From NCBI GenBank assembly GCA_002411105.1, contig DHQX01000020.1, forward strand, positions 382 through 53,560: 53,179 bases of DNA. The letters are read 5' to 3'. Both the position numbers and the translations under genes were made by a program. Each line of letters starts with the position of its first letter. Position 1 is the first letter of the stretch. Shown here piece by piece: positions 47,079-53,179 of this stretch. Below the pieces are notes generated by a model that saw nothing but the letters and a program-made list of their open reading frames with translations, made no database searches and was not told the origin of the DNA. This DNA is from Christensenella sp. UBA5327. Lineage in GTDB: Bacteria > Bacillota > Clostridia > Christensenellales > Aristaeellaceae.

Positions 47079-48284
47079 ATGAAGAAAACCCTCTCCCTCC
47101 TTCTGGCCATCCTCCTGGTGGCCGCCCTGGCCCCCAGCGCCCTGGCTGAGCCCACCAAGCTGGTCATCGCCGCCCGCGGCGGCAGCCATGTGGACGTGAT
47201 CAACGCGGTCAAGGCCCAGTTTGAGCAGGAAAACAACTGCGTTATCGAGGTGCTGGGCCTGGAAAATCCGGACCTGAAACAGAAAATCGCCCTGGACAGC
47301 CGCAACAAGGCTGGCGCCTATGACATTGTGATGCTGGATGACCCCTGGATGCCCGAGGTGACCGAGGCTGGGATGCTGCTGAACCTCACCGAAAAAGGCT
47401 ATCAGGATGACGCGGACTTTGTCCCCGCCTCCCTGGCCCTGGGCAAAGCCCCCTACGGCACCGGCGACACCTTCGCCCTGCCCTTTGCTGGCAATGTCAC
47501 GCTGCTGTTTTACAATGCCGAGTTGCTTGCCGGCGCCCAGGTGCCTGACTCCTGGCAGGGCGTGCTGGATGTGGCCAAGGCTGTGAACGCCCAGGACGGC
47601 AAGGTGGGCTATGTCATCCGCGGCCAGCAGGGCAACCCCATCGTGGGCGACTTCATGCCCCTGCTCTGGGCCTTTGGCGGCAACATCTTTGACGCGGACT
47701 GGAACGTGCTGGTGGACTCCCAGCAGGCCAAGGACGCCCTGAACCTGTACATCCAGCTTCTGGCCAACGGCGCCAACTATGAGAAGAACGACATCGTCTC
47801 CTCCGTGGCTGACGGCAAGGCCGCCATGAGCTTGGGCTGGCCCAGCTGGTACATCTCCGGCAAGGCCTCAACCGCAGGCTACGCCAAAATCCCCGGCAAG
47901 GTGGACGCTGACTCCGCCGAGAACCCCGCCGGCATGATCGGCAACTGGCTCATGGGCATCCCCGCCAACACCCAGCACCCCGATCTGGCCCTGCAACTGC
48001 TCACCTACCTCACCAGCGCTGACACCCAGAAGGCCGCCGCCTCCTCCGGCGCCGTGCCCACCCGCATCAGCGTCTTCAACGACGAGGCCCTGGCCCAGGA
48101 ATATCCCTTCTACGCCACCCTGCTGGAAGCCACCCAGGCCTCCCGGGAGCGCCCCCGCACCCCCCGCTGGGGCGATATCGAGAACGTCTTTGGCATCGAG
48201 CTGTCAAACGCCATCTCCGGCATCAAAACCGTGGACCAGGCGCTGGCAGACGCGAAGGTCGCCATTGAAGATGTGATGAGATAA
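47079..48284 (+). CDS. Extracellular solute-binding protein, family 1
   Basis: A 401-residue binding protein for an oligosaccharide or similar ligand. The signal peptide (about 1-23, ending PSALA) has no lipobox. The mature part starts EPTKLVIAARGGSHVDVINAVKAQFEQENNCVIEV and has the family segments YDIVMLDDPWMPEVTEAGML, LPFAGNVTLLFYNAELL and AMSLGWPSWYISG. The RBS AGGAAAGGAA precedes the ATG. It lies between the two permease genes, which is unusual, and is followed by a long palindrome. Confidence 0.92.
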   Translation: MKKTLSLLLAILLVAALAPSALAEPTKLVIAARGGSHVDVINAVKAQFEQENNCVIEVLGLENPDLKQKIALDSRNKAGAYDIVMLDDPWMPEVTEAGMLLNLTEKGYQDDADFVPASLALGKAPYGTGDTFALPFAGNVTLLFYNAELLAGAQVPDSWQGVLDVAKAVNAQDGKVGYVIRGQQGNPIVGDFMPLLWAFGGNIFDADWNVLVDSQQAKDALNLYIQLLANGANYEKNDIVSSVADGKAAMSLGWPSWYISGKASTAGYAKIPGKVDADSAENPAGMIGNWLMGIPANTQHPDLALQLLTYLTSADTQKAAASSGAVPTRISVFNDEALAQEYPFYATLLEATQASRERPRTPRWGDIENVFGIELSNAISGIKTVDQALADAKVAIEDVMR

Positions 48285-48294
48285 TCTGGGCTTT

Positions 48295-48328
48295 GTGGGG
48301 AACCTTTTCTGAAGAAAAGGTTCCCCAC
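48295..48328. repeat. Long palindrome between binding-protein and permease genes (dispersed-element-like)
   Basis: A perfect 15-bp stem (48295-48309 with 48314-48328), loop TGAA, has a GC-rich base and an AT-rich top. It is followed by a C-rich and A-rich stretch. It resembles the element at 18565-18602 in design. It may reduce readthrough into the downstream permease or stabilise the upstream mRNA. Confidence 0.7.
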
Positions 48329-48362
48329 GCCCTTCCAAAAGACGTTTATTCCGGAGGATGGA

Positions 48363-49247
48363 TTGAAGAAAAAGAGCAATGCGCTGTACGCCTACATGAT
48401 GAGCTCCCCCGCGATGCTGGTCCTCACGGTGCTGAGCATTTTTCCGTTGCTTTTCATCCTCTGGTACAGCCTCACCGACTACTATTACCTGTCCACCCGT
48501 CCCCCCAGGTTCATCCTGTTTGACAACTATGCGAAGCTTTTTCAGGATCGGTACTTCATGCAGGCCCTGGGCAACACCCTGCGTTTCACGGCCCTGGCGG
48601 TGTTTTTTGAGGTGCTGCTGGGCCTGGCCGTCGCGGTATTGGTGAAGAGCTTCAAACGCGGGCAGGAGGCCCTGCGCACGGTGACGCTGCTGCCCACCCT
48701 GCTGCCGCCGGTCACCGTGGCCCTGATCTGGCAGATCATGCTGTCCAACAACTACGGCCTCATCAACAACCTCCTGGGGCTGTTTGGCCTGGGGCCGGTC
48801 AACTGGCTGATGGATGTGAACACTGCCTTTTACGCCATCCTGGTCATCGACATCTGGCAGTACACGCCCTTTGCCTTCCTCCTGCTCTATGCCGCCATGC
48901 AGGGCATTCCCCAGGGGCAGTATGAGGCTGCCTCCATTGACGGCGCTGGCAGATGGGCCCAGTTCCGCTATGTCACCCTGCCCAATGTCCTGCGCAATGT
49001 GCTGATGGTCACCCTCCTGCGGGTGATTGACACCTTCCGCCTGTTTGACAAGGTGAACATCCTCACCAAGGGCGGCCCGGCCAACACCACCGCCACCATC
49101 ACCCAGTACATCTATCACAACGGGGTCAACATGTTCAAGGTGGGCTTCGCCTCCGCCGCCTCCGTGGTGATGACGCTGATCATTCTCTTCCTGGCCGCCG
49201 GCTACATCCGCCAGAATTTCAAGGCCCGGGAAAAAGCCGGGCGCTAA
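48363..49247 (+). CDS. Carbohydrate ABC transporter permease (MalF-like)
   Basis: A 294-residue inner-membrane permease of the CUT1 family with six helices. The N-terminus KKKSNALYAYMMSSPAMLVLTVLSIFPL is typical of sugar permeases that start in the cytosol. The EAA motif is YEAASIDGAGRWAQFRYVTLPNVLRN. A TTG start at 48363 is used (KKKSN follows), with RBS GGAGGA (48353-48358). It should form a heterodimer with the MalG-like permease upstream. Confidence 0.9.
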   Translation: MKKKSNALYAYMMSSPAMLVLTVLSIFPLLFILWYSLTDYYYLSTRPPRFILFDNYAKLFQDRYFMQALGNTLRFTALAVFFEVLLGLAVAVLVKSFKRGQEALRTVTLLPTLLPPVTVALIWQIMLSNNYGLINNLLGLFGLGPVNWLMDVNTAFYAILVIDIWQYTPFAFLLLYAAMQGIPQGQYEAASIDGAGRWAQFRYVTLPNVLRNVLMVTLLRVIDTFRLFDKVNILTKGGPANTTATITQYIYHNGVNMFKVGFASAASVVMTLIILFLAAGYIRQNFKAREKAGR

Positions 49248-49289
49248 AGCGCCCCCCATCAAGCCCTTCATACCCCGCTCATATATTTC

Positions 49290-49336
49290 GCAATCTTTAC
49301 GAAAAGATTGCAAATATGTCTGCCCCCTCGTATAAT
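49290..49336 (+). promoter_or_regulatory. Promoter of the MoxR operon with inverted repeat over the -35
   Basis: TTGCAA (49308-49313), a 17-bp spacer and TATAAT (49331-49336). A perfect 9-bp inverted repeat GCAATCTTT/AAAGATTGC (49290-49298 and 49303-49311) ends inside the -35 and extends with imperfect pairing to about 49317. It is a good operator candidate, or a terminator of the upstream importer. Confidence 0.72.
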
Positions 49337-49386
49337 GGGAGCGCCGCGGCACAACCAAGGCTGGCCGGGGCGCGAAAGGATATCCC

Positions 49387-50337
49387 ATGAGCTTAGACCC
49401 CCGGAACCTGGTATACACGCTGAAGGAAAACGTTCGCCGCGTCATCGTGGGCAAGGACGAGGCGATTGAGCTGGCCTTGATTGCCCTTATCTGCAAAGGG
49501 CATGTCCTCATTGAGGATGTGCCGGGCGTGGGCAAGACCACCCTGGCCGCGGCCCTCTCCCGCTCCCTTGACTGTTCGTTCAAGCGCATTCAGTTCACCC
49601 CGGATGTCACCCCCTCTGATGTCACCGGCTTTACCATGTACAACATGCAGACCGGGGATATGGAGTTCAAGCCCGGCGTGGTGATGACCCAGATCCTCCT
49701 GGCGGACGAGATCAACCGCACCTCCCCCAAAACCCAGTCCAGCCTGCTGGAGGTGATGGAGGAGGGCCAGGTGACCGTGGACGGCGTCACCCGGCGCCTG
49801 CCCCAGCCTTTTATGGTGCTGGCCACGCAAAACCCCATCGACTTTGTGGGCACCTATCCCCTGCCCGAGGCGCAGATGGACCGGTTTTTCCTGCGCATCC
49901 GCATCGGCTATCCCTCCATTGAGGAGGAGATGGACGTGCTGGACCGCTTCTCTGGCAGTGAATCCCCCATGAAAACCCTCCAGGCGGTGTGTGGCACCGA
50001 TGAGATCATCGCCCTCCAGGGCGCCGTGGGCACGGTGTATTGCAGCCGGGAGGTGCGCAGCTATGTGGCCACCATCGCCGCCGCCACCCGCAGCCACCCC
50101 GCCCTGCAGCTGGGGGTCTCCCCCCGGGGTGCCATCGCGCTCATCCGTGCGGCCCAGGCCGTGGCCATGCTGTTTGGACGGGAGTATATCCTGCCGGATG
50201 ACGTGCGGAAGATGGCGCTACACGTGCTCTCCCACCGACTGATCCTCACCTCCGAGGCGCGGATGAAGGGCGTGTCGGCGGAGGAGGTGCTCAGGCACAT
50301 CATCGATACCCTGCCGGTGCCAGGCGCAAAGGGATGA
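49387..50337 (+). CDS. MoxR-family AAA+ ATPase
   Basis: A 316-residue AAA+ chaperone. Walker A is EDVPGVGKTT, Walker B ILLADEINR, sensor 1 VLATQNPIDFVGTYPLPEAQMDRF, with a C-terminal lid domain (GVSPRGAIALIRAAQAVAMLFGREYILPDDVRKMALHVLSHRL). Members remodel or insert metal in partner proteins, often in concert with DUF58 and von Willebrand-type proteins. The RBS GAAAGGA precedes the ATG. Its stop overlaps the DUF58 start (ATGA). The three-gene arrangement with DUF58 and a transglutaminase is common; its task is not known. Confidence 0.95.
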   Translation: MSLDPRNLVYTLKENVRRVIVGKDEAIELALIALICKGHVLIEDVPGVGKTTLAAALSRSLDCSFKRIQFTPDVTPSDVTGFTMYNMQTGDMEFKPGVVMTQILLADEINRTSPKTQSSLLEVMEEGQVTVDGVTRRLPQPFMVLATQNPIDFVGTYPLPEAQMDRFFLRIRIGYPSIEEEMDVLDRFSGSESPMKTLQAVCGTDEIIALQGAVGTVYCSREVRSYVATIAAATRSHPALQLGVSPRGAIALIRAAQAVAMLFGREYILPDDVRKMALHVLSHRLILTSEARMKGVSAEEVLRHIIDTLPVPGAKG

Positions 50338-51485
50338 CCGGGCGCCTGATGGCGGTGATCAGCGTGCTCGCGGTGACGGGCTTGTCCGCCCTGTCCCTGG
50401 GCGGGCCTGTTTTTTATTTTGTGTCCTGGGCGCTGGTGCTGATGATCCTCTATGCCATGGTCAGCCTCCTGGCCGCCCGGTTCAGCCTCACCTTTTCCCA
50501 GCACCTGGAAAGCGACCGGCTGGAGCGGGGCGACACCGGCAAGCTCCATGTGATGGCGCAGCTTAAAAGCCCGCTGCCCATTGGCCCTTTGCGCCTGCCC
50601 CTCAGGCTGCCCGAGGGGCAGACCGATGCCCTCATGGAGGCGCGCTTCATGCGGGAGTCCGCCGCCGCCTTCACCCTGCGCTTCCCCCATGTGGGGCAGT
50701 GGCCGGTGGGGGCCGGGCGGGTGATCCTGCAGGATTTCTTTGGCCTGATCCGCATGAGGATCAAGCTGAAAACACCTCTGCCCGAGGTGCTGGTGCTGCC
50801 CCGGGCGTTTGAGGTGCTGCCCCTTGACTTTGCGAAGCTTGATGACGGGCGCGCGCTGCCCGGGCGCAGCGGGGAGGACATCACCTCGCCTGAGGACACC
50901 CGGGCCTACCGCCTGGGCGATCCCTTCAAGCGCATCCACTGGAAACTGTCCATCCGCAGCCGGGAGTTAGTGGTGCGCCGCTTTGAGATCCCCGAGCCGC
51001 CCGACACCCTCATCCTGCTTGACTGCACCGCCCCCCTGGGCGGTGAGGAGAAGCCTGACGGCAAGGCCCGGCTGATTGACACCCTGGCGGAAACCGCGCT
51101 GTCTGTGGCCGCCATGCAGATGTCAGACGGCCAGCCGGTGCGCCTGCCGCTTTATGGCCAGCGCCAGAGCGAGTTTCACGCCGACCGGCAGGGTGCCCTC
51201 ACCCTGCTCAAGGAGGAGCTGGCCTATCAGACCTTTGACGGCGGGGTTGCGTTTGACAGGGTGCTGGGCCTGGAATTGCGCCGCATGCGCCGCACCGGCG
51301 CCACCATCGTCATCACCACCCGCCTTGACGCCGCCGTGGCCGAAGGTGTCAAAAACATCCGCGCCTCCGGCCCCAATGTGCGCTTTTACCTGATCACTTT
51401 CACCATGAACGCCCCGGAATACAGCCCCTATATCGCGCTGCTGCAGCAGAACTTCGTGGAGGTGTGCTATGTCACGCCTGCGTGA
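50334..51485 (+). CDS. DUF58-domain protein
   Basis: A 383-residue protein with two membrane helices at the N-terminus (about 5-50) and a beta-rich region (about 60-150). The DUF58 core is SPEDTRAYRLGDPFKRIHWKLSIRSRELVVRRFE (residues about 185-225), followed by a von Willebrand A-like fold (LILLDCTAPL ... ATIVITTRLD). The core motif is complete. It is coupled to MoxR by ATGA and overlaps the transglutaminase gene by 17 nt. It probably acts at the membrane as a partner of MoxR. Confidence 0.9.
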   Translation: MTGRLMAVISVLAVTGLSALSLGGPVFYFVSWALVLMILYAMVSLLAARFSLTFSQHLESDRLERGDTGKLHVMAQLKSPLPIGPLRLPLRLPEGQTDALMEARFMRESAAAFTLRFPHVGQWPVGAGRVILQDFFGLIRMRIKLKTPLPEVLVLPRAFEVLPLDFAKLDDGRALPGRSGEDITSPEDTRAYRLGDPFKRIHWKLSIRSRELVVRRFEIPEPPDTLILLDCTAPLGGEEKPDGKARLIDTLAETALSVAAMQMSDGQPVRLPLYGQRQSEFHADRQGALTLLKEELAYQTFDGGVAFDRVLGLELRRMRRTGATIVITTRLDAAVAEGVKNIRASGPNVRFYLITFTMNAPEYSPYIALLQQNFVEVCYVTPA

Positions 51486-53179
51486 GCTGCTGCGGGCGGA
51501 TGCGGCCCGTTTCCTGCTCTCCGCCCTCATCGCCTGGGCGCTCTCCCGGCCGGTTCTGGCGCTGTTTGGCGCGATGCCGGAGGACCTGTACGCGCTGATG
51601 TGGGCGCTGATGTGGTCCCTGGTGATGGCGCTGTTTTCCAGGCTCAAGCCGCCCATGCAGCTGGCGCTGGCGGCCGCCCTTTTGGCCGTTCTCATCCTGC
51701 CGGCCTTTGTGCTGCCGGGGTCGCTGGCGGCGCGGGCGGTTGCCTTCATCTGGGCGCTGGCCTCGGGGGCTTCGCCGCTGGAGACCTTCCGCTGGTATCT
51801 GGACGCGCTCATCCCCTTGATGCTGCTGCTTCTGGCGCTGTATTCCCGGCTGCTGCTGGACGGTGACCCGGCCTTTTCCCTGCCGCTGGTGACAGCGCCC
51901 CTGCTCATGTTCTGGTTTGCCGGCGCCCGGGAAAACCTGAGCCTCTACTTCCCCGCGGTGCTGTCCCTGCCGCTGCTCTACGCCCACGGCCAGCAGCCAG
52001 GCCAGGCGGCCCTCAGTGTGCCCGAGGCCAGGCCCAGCCGCACCCGGGGCCTCAAGGCGCTGGCGCTGGCGGTGGTGTTGGCGCTGTTTGCCTCCTGGCT
52101 CACCCCAGGCCAGCGCCAGACGGTGCCCCAATTGGAGCAGATGGCCGACAAGCTCCGCCAGTCTATCGAGGATTATTTCTTCTTCACCGATTCCCGCCGC
52201 ATGTTCTCCCTCTCCTCCCAGGGCTACCAGCCCATGGGGGATGAGGGCCTGGGCGGCAAGCCCCTGATCCCGGACAGCCCGCTGATGACCGTCCGGGCGG
52301 AGGGCAAAACCTACCTCCGGGGCACTGCCCTGGACATGTACAACGGCCGCGCCTGGTTTGACACCCTGTCCAATGAGCGCTATGGCTTCCAGTCCATGCG
52401 CTTCGCGGGGCTGAAGGCCGCCCTGTTTGATGAGACGCTGCCCGCGGGGGAGCGGGGCCAGGCCCGGGAGGTGTCGGTTCAGCTGCTGGACACCCTGCCC
52501 TCCACCCTCTTTGTGCCCCAGCGCCTGCGCGCCCTGGCGCCGGGGGAGGGGATGGTGCCCTATTTCAACGCCTCCTCCGAGGTCTTCATCACCCGGGACC
52601 TGCGCCAGGAGGACAGCTATTCCGCACGCTTTGAAAGCTATGTGGCGGGCGATGCCGCCACCGATGCCCTGGCCTATCGCCTCCAGGGGCAGGTGGATCC
52701 CCAGTATGAGGACATCAAGCGCGCCTATACCAAGCTGCCCGGTCACCTGGAGCCCGGCGGCATGATGGAGCAGCTGGCCCGGGACGTGGCCGGCAACATC
52801 TATGACCCCTATCAGCAGGGCCTGGCCCTGATGCGCTACCTCAAGGGCAACTTCACCTACACCCTGGATGTGCCGGACGCGCCCACCACGCTGGACTTCG
52901 CCTCCCATTTCCTCTTTGACGTGCAGGCGGGCTACTGCACCTATTTCGCCACCGCCATGACGGTCCTGTCCCGTTCCCTGGGCCTTCCCGCCCGCTATGT
53001 GGAGGGTTTCCTGGCTGATCCCAGGGGGGCGGAGGCCGTCACCCTCACCGGGCGCAATGCCCATGCCTGGACGGAGATCTATATCGCCGGCCTGGGCTGG
53101 GTCACCTTTGATGCCACCGCCTCTGACGGCGGCGAAGGGGAGGGGGAGGGCGAGGCGCCGCCCCCGCCGGGCCCCCCCA
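51469..53179 (+). CDS. Transglutaminase-domain membrane protein (3' partial)
   Basis: The frame is open from ATG 51469 (RBS GGAGGTG at 51458-51464) to the right edge, about 570 residues. Several membrane helices fill about the first 130 residues, and one more lies at about 190-210 (ALALAVVLALFASWLTP). An extracytoplasmic region of about 270 residues follows, then the transglutaminase-like core: Cys in VQAGYCTYFATAMTVLSRSLGLPARYVEG, His in GRNAHAWTEIYI and Asp in LGWVTFDATAS. The catalytic triad is complete. The visible end is Gly/Glu/Pro-rich, typical of the linker before a last TM. It is the third gene of the MoxR-DUF58 module. Confidence 0.9.
   Translation, partial: MSRLRELLRADAARFLLSALIAWALSRPVLALFGAMPEDLYALMWALMWSLVMALFSRLKPPMQLALAAALLAVLILPAFVLPGSLAARAVAFIWALASGASPLETFRWYLDALIPLMLLLLALYSRLLLDGDPAFSLPLVTAPLLMFWFAGARENLSLYFPAVLSLPLLYAHGQQPGQAALSVPEARPSRTRGLKALALAVVLALFASWLTPGQRQTVPQLEQMADKLRQSIEDYFFFTDSRRMFSLSSQGYQPMGDEGLGGKPLIPDSPLMTVRAEGKTYLRGTALDMYNGRAWFDTLSNERYGFQSMRFAGLKAALFDETLPAGERGQAREVSVQLLDTLPSTLFVPQRLRALAPGEGMVPYFNASSEVFITRDLRQEDSYSARFESYVAGDAATDALAYRLQGQVDPQYEDIKRAYTKLPGHLEPGGMMEQLARDVAGNIYDPYQQGLALMRYLKGNFTYTLDVPDAPTTLDFASHFLFDVQAGYCTYFATAMTVLSRSLGLPARYVEGFLADPRGAEAVTLTGRNAHAWTEIYIAGLGWVTFDATASDGGEGEGEGEAPPPPGPP

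Noticed and set aside
48204..49589. A 461-codon minus-strand open frame
   Set aside because: It runs antisense across the MalF-like permease and into MoxR. Its composition (His, Gln, Gly) and lack of motifs mark it as a shadow.
51472..53064. A 530-codon open frame on the minus strand
   Set aside because: It is antisense to the transglutaminase gene, whose catalytic motifs and RBS are clear. The antisense protein is low-complexity (Gly, His, Gln, Arg), typical of shadow frames in GC-rich DNA.
1..53179. tRNA, rRNA or CRISPR array
   Set aside because: No T-loop consensus within a cloverleaf, no rRNA-like stretch and no evenly spaced repeat array was noticed on reading both strands.

Overview
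The window is about 53 kb of GC-rich DNA (roughly 60-65% GC by eye). It most likely comes from a Bacillota/Clostridia-type chromosome. Supporting signs are strong AAGGAGG ribosome-binding sites, SigA-type promoters (TTGACA/TATAAT, 17-bp spacers), a T-box leader before serS, a WhiA plus HPr-like pair next to MurB, a DivIC/FtsB-like gene and a DUF1934 gene. I cannot assign a genus. No rRNA, tRNA, CRISPR array, transposase or phage structural gene was seen. Both edges cut a gene: a flavodiiron-rubredoxin protein on the left and a transglutaminase-domain protein on the right.

Region by region: 1-7.1 kb holds the flavodiiron protein, a purple-acid-phosphatase-like enzyme behind three PhoP-like boxes, two coupled secreted proteins, a phage-type regulator pair, and a secreted Cys-repeat protein with an AT-rich core. 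7.2-14.7 kb holds a frameshifted HAD hydrolase with mscL, then a DUF3798-type ABC importer. 14.9-18.6 kb is a chain of overlapping genes (DUF1934, unknown, MBL hydrolase, DivIC/FtsB, Ppx/GppA) followed by a secreted protein. 18.6-25.3 kb holds a PAP2-DGK fusion behind T-box-controlled serS, a GNAT, an M15-like wall protein and murB-whiA-HPr-like. 25.4-28.3 kb is a conserved but uncharacterised trio (DUF6320, condensation-type acyltransferase, alpha/beta hydrolase). 28.4-30.7 kb is pcp with DUF979/DUF969. 30.9-36.3 kb holds an M50-like membrane peptidase, a peptidoglycan-binding protein, a YjjG-like HAD, a winged-helix YcaQ-like protein and an AEC transporter.

From 36.4 to 44.6 kb there is a rare-sugar operon: an RbsA/LsrA-type importer (ATPase, two permeases, LsrB/RhaS-like binding protein), a D-allulose (psicose)/tagatose 3-epimerase with all four metal ligands, an L-xylulokinase-like FGGY kinase and a UlaE-type L-ribulose-5-phosphate 3-epimerase. 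Together these fit import, epimerisation, phosphorylation and second epimerisation of a ketose towards the pentose phosphate pathway. Pyruvate kinase follows. A second importer then appears as permease, binding protein, permease with no ATPase. The window ends in a MoxR, DUF58, transglutaminase module.

The observations I rate highest are the PhoP-box array at the phosphatase promoter, the in-phase slippery heptamer at the HAD frameshift, the DUF3798 importer with stalked binding protein and a 245-residue extracytoplasmic permease domain, the PAP2-DGK fusion, the HPr-like protein with Ser at position 15, the rare-ketose operon and the acyltransferase trio. Functional calls rest on reading sequence by eye; no database search was run.
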